Below are positions 1 through 7,973 of a stretch of 34,666 bases of DNA, in pieces. The stretch spans positions 1-34,666 of the forward strand of contig JAIXUT010000185.1 in NCBI GenBank assembly GCA_027483385.1, read 5' to 3'. The number at the start of each line of letters is the position of its first letter. The stretch's first letter is position 1. A model generated the notes under the pieces. The model saw only the letters and a program-made list of their open reading frames with translations, had not been told where the DNA came from and made no database searches. Source of the stretch: Alphaproteobacteria bacterium (GTDB lineage Bacteria; Pseudomonadota; Alphaproteobacteria; UBA2136; UBA6156). The translations under genes were made by a program, and so were the position numbers.

Positions 1-195
1 CAGGTAAAAGGATTGGTAGCAATCAGCGGATATGACAGCCCTAAAATGAATGATCTATTCAAAGGCCTTAATAAATTCAAGTTTAAGGCAAAAGTGCTGC
101 CCATGTCAACCAATAAGCGGTCAGTCTCGGAATGCTTGTGGACCAATTACGATCCTGCGGTAAAAACCGGGCAAACTAAACTTTCCTTCTCATGA
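1..195 (+). CDS. C-terminal fragment of DNA adenine (N6) methyltransferase, truncated by window start
   Basis: Frame open from base 1 (QVKGLVAISGYDSPKMNDLF...KRSVSECLWTNYDP); resembles the C-terminus of phage Dam-type D12 methylases. Confidence 0.6.
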   Translation, partial: QVKGLVAISGYDSPKMNDLFKGLNKFKFKAKVLPMSTNKRSVSECLWTNYDPAVKTGQTKLSFS

Positions 196-455
196 CCGAC
201 CAAATCGAACTGCTAAAAGCCACTAAACCCGATCCCCACTATAAACCAACCTACAGCATCGCCCAAGGCATTACCGCCTGGCGTTTTTCCGACCTGGTAC
301 GTCGACACGGATATGATCGGGCGCTATGGTGGGCGGAATTCGTAAGGGATCGGGTGCCGGGAATATCAGAAGAAACCACATTGCTCAAAACATTTGCTGC
401 ATTCTGTGCAGCAGAACAACTACAAGAAAATGAAACAACGACCCATTCTATTTAG
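192..455 (+). CDS. Hypothetical protein
   Basis: ATGA overlap with upstream gene, 87 aa ORF. Confidence 0.6.
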   Translation: MTDQIELLKATKPDPHYKPTYSIAQGITAWRFSDLVRRHGYDRALWWAEFVRDRVPGISEETTLLKTFAAFCAAEQLQENETTTHSI

Positions 456-1092
456 CGGCGAAATGGTCCGCGCAATTCTTGAAGGACGTAAAACGCAAAC
501 GAGAAGAGTAGTGAAACGTAAATTCCCGTTTGGCGAAATAGAACCAACCGTTACATCAATAGGTGGTTGTCCAGTACATTTCCCCGATGGATCATGGGAA
601 TACGAATGGTGTCCTTATGGCTGGATTGGCCATCGTATTTGGGTGCGCGAAACGTGGGCGCAAGGCCAGGACTTGTTTATCGATTACCCATCATGGCTTT
701 ACCGTGCCGATAAAACGGCAAGACACCACGGATACGATAAGCCAGGCAGCGAATTAGATACCTATGCATGGGCCTGGGATTGTGTAAAATGGAAGCCATC
801 AATATTTATGCCGAGAGATGCATCGCGTATCACCCTTGAAATTACAGGCATAGGATGTGAGCGATTACAAGATATTTCGGATGAAGATGCCATTGCTGAA
901 GGAATAATGCCGCTTTTACATGAAGACGGGAATACTTATTACGCTAACTACGGGAAAGAAGACATAGGCACATTTTTAACTCCAAGGGAATCGTTTCGCA
1001 CTCTATTTACGAGCATTAATGGACAGGAATCATGGGATTTAAACCCGTGGGTATGGGTAATCGAGTTCAAAATACTTGAGCCATGCCGATAA
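430..1092 (+). CDS. ASCH-domain-like phage protein
   Basis: Start taken at the internal ATG 430: MKQRPILFSGEMVRAILEGRKTQTRRVV..., a typical phage ASCH-like N-terminus. Confidence 0.65.
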   Translation: MKQRPILFSGEMVRAILEGRKTQTRRVVKRKFPFGEIEPTVTSIGGCPVHFPDGSWEYEWCPYGWIGHRIWVRETWAQGQDLFIDYPSWLYRADKTARHHGYDKPGSELDTYAWAWDCVKWKPSIFMPRDASRITLEITGIGCERLQDISDEDAIAEGIMPLLHEDGNTYYANYGKEDIGTFLTPRESFRTLFTSINGQESWDLNPWVWVIEFKILEPCR

Positions 1093-1484
1093 GACGCCAC
1101 TTATACCCGGAAAATTGGGATGAAATTTCCCTTTCAGTCCGCGAAAAAGCAGGCTGGTGCTGCGAGTGGTGCCATGCCAAGAACAAAACAGTCATCCAGC
1201 GCAAGCCCGTGCGCACCATGCCTGATTGGGTGGAAGTGCTGTTTGTACTGGAAACGACAGGTGCCTATGAGAGCACCGAAAAAATGATCTGGAAACGCCT
1301 AAAATTCCACGGGCTGACCAGGATCATATTAACAACGGCCCACCTGGACCGCGATCCAGGCAATAATGAGATGGACAATTTGGCTGCGCTTTGCCAGCGC
1401 TGCCACTTGCGGTATGACATTTATCAGCATTTGCGGGCGCGTAAGTATGGGCGCGCGAATAGTGAGCAGCCTAAACTGTTTTGA
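1083..1484 (+). CDS. HNH endonuclease-like protein
   Basis: CEWCH ... TTAHLDRDPGNNEMDNLAALCQRCHLRYD matches the HNH fold signature. Confidence 0.75.
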   Translation: MPIRRHLYPENWDEISLSVREKAGWCCEWCHAKNKTVIQRKPVRTMPDWVEVLFVLETTGAYESTEKMIWKRLKFHGLTRIILTTAHLDRDPGNNEMDNLAALCQRCHLRYDIYQHLRARKYGRANSEQPKLF

Positions 1485-1487
1485 GCC

Positions 1488-2030
1488 ATGGAATCAAAGA
1501 TCATTTCAGAGGAAATATTAAGGCTTCACATGGTTGAAGAAAGCGAGAAACTACTTTCACTCATCAAGTCTGGCGAAGTATCCAATCAGTTGTATTTAAT
1601 CAACGCGATGGTACGAATTTACCGATATGAAAAAGAATATAGTTGGGGTACACGACAATTGATATATGAAAATGTAGGCTTTAAGGTTGAAAGATTTATG
1701 CGTTGGAAGTGGTTTTTCCGCTACTTACAAGCAAAGGAACAAATTAAAACGCCCAGACAACTTGTGCAAATTGAGTGCATTTCGTATGTAAATCCTGACC
1801 GTGATAAGGTATTGATAAAGGTGCTTAGCAACAAGTTAATTGCGGCAAAAAGAGATAGAACGAAGGCGCAATTTGCCATTGAAAAGGGCAAAAAAGTAAA
1901 GGAATCTACTTCGCTTTTTTCGTATGAAGATGATCCCGACTATTTGAAAGCCTTGGAATATCTATCAGGTAAAGAAAAACTGATTGCAGAAATCGAAGCG
2001 GAAATCGCTCAATTAAATAAACATTCATAA
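1488..2030 (+). CDS. Hypothetical protein
   Basis: 180 aa ORF, collinear with neighbours. Confidence 0.65.
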   Translation: MESKIISEEILRLHMVEESEKLLSLIKSGEVSNQLYLINAMVRIYRYEKEYSWGTRQLIYENVGFKVERFMRWKWFFRYLQAKEQIKTPRQLVQIECISYVNPDRDKVLIKVLSNKLIAAKRDRTKAQFAIEKGKKVKESTSLFSYEDDPDYLKALEYLSGKEKLIAEIEAEIAQLNKHS

Positions 2031-2060
2031 CCGGCGAAAGCCACAAATACCCACACAACA

Positions 2061-2345
2061 ATGCAAAATTTTCAAGTAGAAATCACCCACACAATCGAAT
2101 TGATTGTGCACGAAGAAACGGAAGCATTCAAAAACGCATTTGAAGGCTATAAGTCGGTAATTAAAGACGGCGATGAAGACCAGATGATCCAATATGTAGC
2201 GTCCCAGGTATTGAAGCACGGTTATCGTAGAATGATTGAAGGGGTAGGATACGTTTCGTGTAATGGCAACTGCGGAAATATGGAATTATACTGCGGCATT
2301 GATGTCCTGTACGATGATCCATTTGAAAACACTGAAATATTGTAA
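2061..2345 (+). CDS. Hypothetical protein
   Basis: 94 aa ORF with A/C-rich leader ACACAACAATG. Confidence 0.65.
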   Translation: MQNFQVEITHTIELIVHEETEAFKNAFEGYKSVIKDGDEDQMIQYVASQVLKHGYRRMIEGVGYVSCNGNCGNMELYCGIDVLYDDPFENTEIL

Positions 2346-2365
2346 CTCAAAAAACATTCAAACCG

Positions 2366-2614
2366 ATGTTGCCTCTAAATAAAATTAATCAAATACGCCG
2401 AAAATCGCCAAGCAAGATTGCTGACTTTCTGAATAAGCACGGCAATAAGCCCGTTCGAATTTGGTCAAATCAGTGGGGTGCTTACTGGCGTACTGCCCGC
2501 GCAGGATATTCTTTTTTAAGAGAAGAAGCCGGTACCTATACTTTTTCAGACGCATTCGATGCAACCAGCCATTGTGGCCCTGAAAAACAAATCTATTATG
2601 ATTTCATTCGCTAA
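2366..2614 (+). CDS. Hypothetical small protein
   Basis: 82 aa ORF preceded by AACATTCAAACCGATG leader. Confidence 0.6.
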   Translation: MLPLNKINQIRRKSPSKIADFLNKHGNKPVRIWSNQWGAYWRTARAGYSFLREEAGTYTFSDAFDATSHCGPEKQIYYDFIR

Positions 2615-2627
2615 AACATTCAAACCA

Positions 2628-2903
2628 ATGGAAAAAGAACACATGGTAACAATCATTGAGGATATTCTTGATGAAGTTAAACGCGCTGAAACGAAGCATC
2701 CAGAATGGCCTTCGGATATTATTCATGCCTCTGCAATAGTAGGGGAGGAAAGCGGCGAACTTACCCGGGCATGTTTGCAATTTATCTATGAAGGAGGAAG
2801 TAAATTAGAGGCTAGAAAGGAAGCCATTCAAGTAGCATGCACTGCAATCAGATTCTTGAAAGCGCTAGATGAATTGCACTATATACCTTCCAAATCTTTT
2901 TAA
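2628..2903 (+). CDS. MazG-like nucleotide pyrophosphohydrolase-type protein
   Basis: Start set to ATG 2628 after AACATTCAAACCA; IVGEESGELTRACLQFIYEGG...EARKEAIQVACTAIRFL is MazG-like. Confidence 0.6.
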   Translation: MEKEHMVTIIEDILDEVKRAETKHPEWPSDIIHASAIVGEESGELTRACLQFIYEGGSKLEARKEAIQVACTAIRFLKALDELHYIPSKSF

Positions 2904-2904
2904 A

Positions 2905-3180
2905 ATGAAAAAATACCGCAGAGTTGACGCCATTGGCAAGCCTTACGGCCATTGCCATAAAGTAAACAAGGGAAGCGACCATGAGTATTTGCAAGGGGCC
3001 TATACCTTCAAACACGGCATAGTAACCTTTTACAGCGAACCTCGCTTTGCTACATTTTCATTCGTGTATAAAGGGAGAATGCATTCTCTCAATATATCCG
3101 AAATTAAATATCCATTCACTGAAAGGCAATTGATCATCCGGGCTGGAAAGTTCGGGCGGGAGGTTGTTGAAGAAAATTAA
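2905..3180 (+). CDS. Hypothetical protein
   Basis: ATG 2905 immediately follows the upstream stop; MKKYRRVDAIGKPYGHCHKVNKG... Confidence 0.6.
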   Translation: MKKYRRVDAIGKPYGHCHKVNKGSDHEYLQGAYTFKHGIVTFYSEPRFATFSFVYKGRMHSLNISEIKYPFTERQLIIRAGKFGREVVEEN

Positions 3181-3193
3181 AACATTCACACCA

Positions 3194-3436
3194 ATGCTTG
3201 CAGAGACACAACAAATTCGGGAACAGGGATTGTATATAACTGACCAATGCTAGATAAGCCGATCTTATTCGGATGAGGTATGTGTTATGCTTCCTTGTGG
3301 GTACCGTCAGCGGTTTTTTACAACCGAAAAAGAAGATAGGGAACTGATTGAAATTTGCAAAACCATGAAGTCGAAAGGCATTGAAAGCGCACGGTTTGCA
3401 TTTGATTTTTTACCCCAAATAACTATTCCATTTTAA
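3194..3436 (+). pseudogene. 80-codon reading frame interrupted by one in-frame TAG (3251-3253)
   Basis: Shared AACATTCACACCAATG leader; translation MLAETQQIREQGLYITDQC*ISRSYSDEVCVMLPCGYRQRFFTTEKEDRELIEICKTMKSKGIESARFAFDFLPQITIPF, open in the same frame on both sides of the TAG. Confidence 0.55.
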
Positions 3437-3465
3437 CCCAATTTTCACAATAAACAATTTTAAAA

Positions 3466-3927
3466 ATGAAACCAACCGGAGTTAAAATCGTCGTTGAGCG
3501 ACAAGATGGCCAAATTACAACCTGGCATGACGTTCTTGATAGAAGAGTAGAGTCAATCATTTTGAACGTTATACAACAGAAGGGGTGGGAAAATGGGAAA
3601 GTAATCGAAGCCTACATAGAGTTCAATTTTAACGGATACTACAAAGTCCACCTTGACTGCGCCAGACTAACGAAGGTGTTACAGATGATGGGCTATAAAT
3701 CAAATATGGATGTATTGTGCAACACGGAGTGGTTTTCAATGAAGAAAAATCCACCTAAAAGTGAAGACCGTTGCATAATGGTTTATTACGAAGATGAGGA
3801 TAGTCGTTTGCATCTGTTGACTTCTATGACTTACTCCCTCGGTAGGTTACTTGATGATGATTTTAATGAAGTTAATATCGAAGACAATATGATTTGGTCA
3901 TATTGGCCAGATCCAGTATTCAAATAA
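3466..3927 (+). CDS. Hypothetical protein with DUF551-like C-terminus
   Basis: EWFSMKKNPPKSEDRCIMVYYED...WSYWPDP resembles the DUF551 pattern. Confidence 0.5.
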   Translation: MKPTGVKIVVERQDGQITTWHDVLDRRVESIILNVIQQKGWENGKVIEAYIEFNFNGYYKVHLDCARLTKVLQMMGYKSNMDVLCNTEWFSMKKNPPKSEDRCIMVYYEDEDSRLHLLTSMTYSLGRLLDDDFNEVNIEDNMIWSYWPDPVFK

Positions 3928-3966
3928 CTCCAAGCACCCAATTTTTTACAATAAACATTCAACACA

Positions 3967-4182
3967 ATGGAACAAGAGATAATTTTCAAGGCTGTGCCTG
4001 TAAACGAAAGACAGCCAAAAGAATTTGGGACAATACACGTAGTGTTAATTGATGCAAGACTTACAATGATGGCTCAATATAACCCACAAGGCTGGTGTTA
4101 CCTATCTGGTATACCAGCAAAAAAACAGCCGGAATTGATTGGAGGGAAAGGGGTTTCTCACTGGCTTGAAAGACAATATTGA
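3967..4182 (+). CDS. DUF551-like small protein
   Basis: VPVNERQPKEFGTIHVVLIDARL...VSHWLE; leader AACATTCAACACAATG. Confidence 0.5.
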   Translation: MEQEIIFKAVPVNERQPKEFGTIHVVLIDARLTMMAQYNPQGWCYLSGIPAKKQPELIGGKGVSHWLERQY

Positions 4183-4208
4183 TTAATACCAAAAAACAAT
4201 TACATTTG
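4179..4208 (+). promoter_or_regulatory. Canonical Bacteroidota promoter TTG-N19-TACATTTG
   Basis: TTG 4179-4181, 19-nt spacer, TACATTTG 4201-4208; matches TTG-N19-TAnnTTTG. Confidence 0.6.
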
Positions 4209-4231
4209 CAATGGTTTTTTGGGGTTTATTT

Positions 4232-4267
4232 ACACTCTTCGTCCGCATGGTTGAAGGGTGTTTTTTT
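4232..4267 (+). terminator. Intrinsic terminator
   Basis: ACACTCTTC / GAAGGGTGT stem followed by T run. Confidence 0.75.
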
Positions 4268-4269
4268 AT

Positions 4270-4304
4270 GTCCTTTTGCTAGGTAGGGTGGTGAATGAAC
4301 TTTG
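4270..4304 (+). promoter_or_regulatory. Late promoter motif copy 1: GTCCTTT-N24-TTTG
   Basis: GTCCTTT 4270-4276, TTTG 4301-4304, ATG at 4309. Confidence 0.7.
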
Positions 4305-4308
4305 TTTA

Positions 4309-5079
4309 ATGAAACCGATATTCATCCGCGACTTAATCACCCACAAACTCACGCGCCCGGCACTGCGCGATCCAGTACATTATCAATTGCGCCAGGTTAA
4401 GGCAATTGTTGTTCACTGGACGGCCAACCAATCGAAAGGTGCCAACGCTCAAGCCAACCGAAACTATTTCAACAATGGCGCTCCGGGCCCAGGCGGCACT
4501 TTCCGGCCAGCATCGGCACATTACCTGGTCGATTCCAATACCATCATACAGGCGCTTCCTGATACCGAAGTAGGCTTCCATGTGGGCGACAAGCCACTGG
4601 GGCAATACAAGCCCGCAGGCAAAGAAATGATCAAAGGCACCCGCCTTACACCCAACTACTTCACCATCGGGCTTGAGCTGTGCGCCAATGCCGATGGTAA
4701 CTGGACCGAAACCTGCGACAATGGCGCAATGCTAGCCGCTACCTTGCTGTACAAGCATGGGCTAGATCTCCCCCACCTATTGCGCCATTTTGATGTGACG
4801 GGCAAAAAATGCCCACTTCCCATGATTGAAGAATGGGCATGGATGGCATTCGTTAAAAACGTAATGCTGTACTACCAGCAACTCGATGCGCTCAATCTAC
4901 ACCCTGCTATTGTTGATACAGACGAATTGAACGTTCGTAAGGGACCCACTGCGAAATATCCGATCGCTTACACGCTTCTGAAAAATGAGCGGGTACTGGT
5001 GGAAGAAATACCCGCATTGGGATGGGTTTCTATCGGGCAGGATCAGTGGGTTAAAGCCAATTTTTTACGGCCGGTGTAG
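4309..5079 (+). CDS. N-acetylmuramoyl-L-alanine amidase endolysin with C-terminal SH3-like domain
   Basis: VKAIVVHWTAN...SAHYLVDSNTIIQALPDTEVGFHVGD...TIGLELC...HFDVTGKKCP (Amidase_2 pattern); C-terminal LNVRKGPTAKYPIAYTLLKNERV... SH3-like. ATG 4309 chosen over the listed 4258 because of the promoter. Confidence 0.85.
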   Translation: MKPIFIRDLITHKLTRPALRDPVHYQLRQVKAIVVHWTANQSKGANAQANRNYFNNGAPGPGGTFRPASAHYLVDSNTIIQALPDTEVGFHVGDKPLGQYKPAGKEMIKGTRLTPNYFTIGLELCANADGNWTETCDNGAMLAATLLYKHGLDLPHLLRHFDVTGKKCPLPMIEEWAWMAFVKNVMLYYQQLDALNLHPAIVDTDELNVRKGPTAKYPIAYTLLKNERVLVEEIPALGWVSIGQDQWVKANFLRPV

Positions 5080-5080
5080 T

Positions 5081-5114
5081 GTCCTTTCCAACAGATCTGT
5101 ATTCCCTCAAATTG
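5081..5114 (+). promoter_or_regulatory. Late promoter motif copy 2 (variant GTCCTTT-N23-ATTG)
   Basis: GTCCTTT 5081-5087, ATTG 5111-5114. Confidence 0.5.
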
Positions 5115-5137
5115 CAGCCATAAAATCAACACACAAC

Positions 5138-5578
5138 ATGAAGAATCCATTTTTGTCCAAAAACTTTTGGGCCAACATCCTCAACATCCTGGTTGTATTC
5201 TTGATCGGTGCAGGCATTGCCGTACCATCCGATACTGGCTCCGACCTGATGGATGCCATCCTGAAGTTCAATCCGTTTTTGATCGGCAGTTTGCTCATCA
5301 GCAACATTATGCTGCCGCTGTACAAAACGATCCGCAACAAATCGGGTACCTGGATGGCAAGCCTGTTAAGTACCAATTTCTGGGGCCAAATTGCCAGTGC
5401 AATTCTTTGGATCGCCACCTTTTATGGCGCTGTTATTCCGGATAATACTGCGGGTGAACTGGTGACCAATTTTGCTTCCCAAAACTGGGGGCAACTACTC
5501 AGTATTTTATTTGTAAATGTATTGCTACCAGTGCTTCACATATTTGTGAAGCCAAAAGTTATTGCAGCGCAAGGATAG
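5138..5578 (+). CDS. Putative holin / multi-TM membrane protein
   Basis: Several hydrophobic segments, directly after the endolysin; start at ATG 5138 after ACACACAAC leader. Confidence 0.55.
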   Translation: MKNPFLSKNFWANILNILVVFLIGAGIAVPSDTGSDLMDAILKFNPFLIGSLLISNIMLPLYKTIRNKSGTWMASLLSTNFWGQIASAILWIATFYGAVIPDNTAGELVTNFASQNWGQLLSILFVNVLLPVLHIFVKPKVIAAQG

Positions 5579-5602
5579 AAAGCATTCACTTTTCATTGCT
5601 TA

Positions 5603-5638
5603 AAAAGGCCTGGTATGAAATGTCATATCGGGCCTTTT
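5603..5638 (+). terminator. Intrinsic terminator
   Basis: AAAAGGCC / GGCCTTTT with inner TATGA/TCATA stem. Confidence 0.75.
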
Positions 5639-5666
5639 GTCGGTCAAAAAATCGGCACTATTGTTG
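5637..5666 (+). promoter_or_regulatory. Canonical-spacing Bacteroidota promoter TTG-N19-TATTGTTG
   Basis: TTG 5637-5639, 19-nt spacer, TATTGTTG 5659-5666 (one mismatch to TAnnTTTG); overlaps terminator tail. Confidence 0.45.
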
Positions 5667-5724
5667 TATATACCACTAATTGTCAAACACTTATTAGTTC
5701 TTATCATTCTAAATTGTCGGCAAT

Positions 5725-6243
5725 ATGAGTAAGATTATCGTTGAGGGCTATTTGCCCATTGAGCCGGGATTATTAGTGTATCTAAAGTACCGTGAAAATT
5801 TAATAGAAGGTCGGCCGCTCGTTTTACCAGGACAATCCTCCATTGCCAATATGCTTACCGCCATGATGAGCATGGCCATCATTTTTTACGATGAAGGGCG
5901 CGATCCACAACTTACGCCGCTCGAGTTACAAGCGCTCACCGCGCGCATCCGATTTGAGGCACACGGGCCAATTGCCCGCTACGAAATATTCAATGTAGCC
6001 GACCGTATTGCGCTGCATTTCAACTCATTTCTGTACAGCAGTATGCAAGACGATGTGCTGCAACTTGTCATGGACGGCAAAAGCCGGGGCAAACACGAGC
6101 AGGATACCATCGGCGAATATTTACGCCGCGCCGGTCTGGATGATTACTACGAGTATGACTCCATGAAAAAAGCGCAATACCGCGCCCGCAAGTATCGGGC
6201 ATTGCATCCGATCAAAGGACGCCAGTGGGCGCAGCAGTGCTAG
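5725..6243 (+). CDS. Hypothetical protein, candidate regulator by position only
   Basis: 172 aa ORF; no recognisable motif. Confidence 0.65.
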   Translation: MSKIIVEGYLPIEPGLLVYLKYRENLIEGRPLVLPGQSSIANMLTAMMSMAIIFYDEGRDPQLTPLELQALTARIRFEAHGPIARYEIFNVADRIALHFNSFLYSSMQDDVLQLVMDGKSRGKHEQDTIGEYLRRAGLDDYYEYDSMKKAQYRARKYRALHPIKGRQWAQQC

Positions 6244-6253
6244 TATTGTCCCT

Positions 6254-6288
6254 GTCCTTTCAGAGCAGGGTAGGGTAGCGCACATTTG
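6254..6288 (+). promoter_or_regulatory. Late promoter motif copy 3: GTCCTTT-N24-TTTG
   Basis: GTCCTTT 6254-6260, TTTG 6285-6288, ATG 6293. Confidence 0.7.
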
Positions 6289-6292
6289 CGCT

Positions 6293-6781
6293 ATGTCATT
6301 TCAAATTGTATATACTTCTTGCCAATCCGGCACCCTTCCAGGTGCAGGGAAATTGGAATTTGTGCCGATCAGCGAGGTAGATACTACCACGTTTATTCGG
6401 GCATTTTCAGAAGGATACAATCAGCAGCCCGCATTTACCAGTGTAGCCTGGTACACAATTCCTTACGTTTCTGGCTCCGGCCAATGGAATGAGGATCAAG
6501 TTGAAAATGACCAGGGCGAATACTTCAACCTGAATCTATCGGCAGTCATGCCATCGGATATTCCCGATGTGCGCGGCTGGTGCAATCTCATGAAGCAACA
6601 GCGGTTCATCGTGCGCGTTACGCGCGAAGGTCAGCCACTCCTGCTCGGATCACCCGAACAGCCCTTACGTTTTGAAAGCAAATTCGATAGCGGTGCCGAT
6701 GGTGCCGATGGTCGAGTACACCGCATCACTTTTTCCGGCGTTTCGCTCTGCAAATCGCCCGGTTATATACCTGTTTTCTGA
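6293..6781 (+). CDS. Phage structural/hypothetical protein
   Basis: 162 aa ORF, 4 nt behind late promoter copy 3, stop overlaps protease start. Confidence 0.65.
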   Translation: MSFQIVYTSCQSGTLPGAGKLEFVPISEVDTTTFIRAFSEGYNQQPAFTSVAWYTIPYVSGSGQWNEDQVENDQGEYFNLNLSAVMPSDIPDVRGWCNLMKQQRFIVRVTREGQPLLLGSPEQPLRFESKFDSGADGADGRVHRITFSGVSLCKSPGYIPVF

Positions 6782-7926
6782 TGAATCATAAGAATCAACC
6801 ATATTACAAACTGCTCACCGAGCAGGGCGCTACCGAAGCAACCATATTCCTGTACGGTTACATTGGTGAAGAATGGTCCTGGGATCCAGCAAAGTACGAA
6901 TACGTCCAAAAGGGCGTAACGGATATTGAGTTTGTGAAAGAACTCAATGCTTTGGCAGCGCAATACCCGGTTATCCACTTGCGCATCAATTCTCCAGGAG
7001 GTGACTTTTTCCATGGCAATGCGATCATGTCGGCCATTCAAAACAGCGCCGCCGAAATCCATACCTGGAACGATGGTATTTGCGCCAGCATGGCCGCCGA
7101 TATTTGGATGTGTGGCAAACAGCGCCACATGGCCAAAAATGCGCTGTTGATGGTGCATCCAGCATGGAACTATTGCTCAGGCAATGCCCAAACCATGCGC
7201 GAATGTGCCGAAGCGCTGGACAAATTCACCGAAAGCGCCATCACTGCCACCGCTGCCAGCATTGGAATTACCGCCGATGAAATGCGCAGCCGATACTACG
7301 CCGATTACAAGGATCACTGGCTCACGTACAGTGAAGCCGTGACCGATGGCCTGGTATCCGACACTACCGAATACGCTGCCGCCGATCCGATGAAGGTTTC
7401 GGCTGGCATGCCTTATAAACAGCTGCTGGAAACGATGATTACCAGCGAGGCCACCGTCAAAAAAGAGGCTGATACCTCTATTATCGGTCGTATTAGAGAG
7501 GTTCTGAGTGATATGCTCGGTACCCAGAAACAACAACCTGTTATCACTCAACAAAAAGACATGAAATTCGAAGATTTCAAAAAAAGCCTCGAGGATGGCT
7601 CGCTGGATCCAGCGGCGGTAAAAGCCGAACTGGATGCCTTGGAAGCCGCTAAAGCGCCAAAAACGGATTCCGAAAGTGAAGCGATCAAAGCCTTGCGCGA
7701 TGAATTCACGGCGGTAAAAACCGAACTGGAAAATACCCGTAAAGCGCTGAATGAACTGGGCGCAAAGCCTGGTGCTGAGCGCAGCACGCCGGATGCTCCG
7801 GAAACGGACCTTCCAATCGCAGGTATTGGCACACCCGATGCGAAAAAAGCCCTGGATGAAGCCAATGCGAATTTGGCAAAAACTGCGGCTTTGGGCCAAA
7901 ACCCATACACGCAACGTGTGATCTAA
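6781..7926 (+). CDS. ClpP-like prohead protease fused to scaffold-like C-terminus
   Basis: LRINSPGGDFFHGNAIMSAIQ...GICASMAADIWMCG...ALLMVHPAW (S14 serine, histidine motifs) followed by a charged coiled-coil tail. Confidence 0.85.
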   Translation: MNHKNQPYYKLLTEQGATEATIFLYGYIGEEWSWDPAKYEYVQKGVTDIEFVKELNALAAQYPVIHLRINSPGGDFFHGNAIMSAIQNSAAEIHTWNDGICASMAADIWMCGKQRHMAKNALLMVHPAWNYCSGNAQTMRECAEALDKFTESAITATAASIGITADEMRSRYYADYKDHWLTYSEAVTDGLVSDTTEYAAADPMKVSAGMPYKQLLETMITSEATVKKEADTSIIGRIREVLSDMLGTQKQQPVITQQKDMKFEDFKKSLEDGSLDPAAVKAELDALEAAKAPKTDSESEAIKALRDEFTAVKTELENTRKALNELGAKPGAERSTPDAPETDLPIAGIGTPDAKKALDEANANLAKTAALGQNPYTQRVI

Positions 7927-7973
7927 TCAATCACGTAATCAAAACACGCTCACTTTTTTATCTGTAAAAAAAT

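Noticed and set aside
612-640. GTCCTTA-like sequence followed by TTTGG inside the ASCH-like gene
   Set aside because: Imperfect box, wrong spacing, intragenic
6216-6222. AAAGGAC, a minus-strand GTCCTTT
   Set aside because: Inside a coding region; no CAAA at the matching 24-nt distance
7177-7914. 245-aa minus-strand ORF antisense to the protease/scaffold gene
   Set aside because: Shadow ORF of a well-supported + strand gene; Phe/Arg-rich composition is typical of antisense translation
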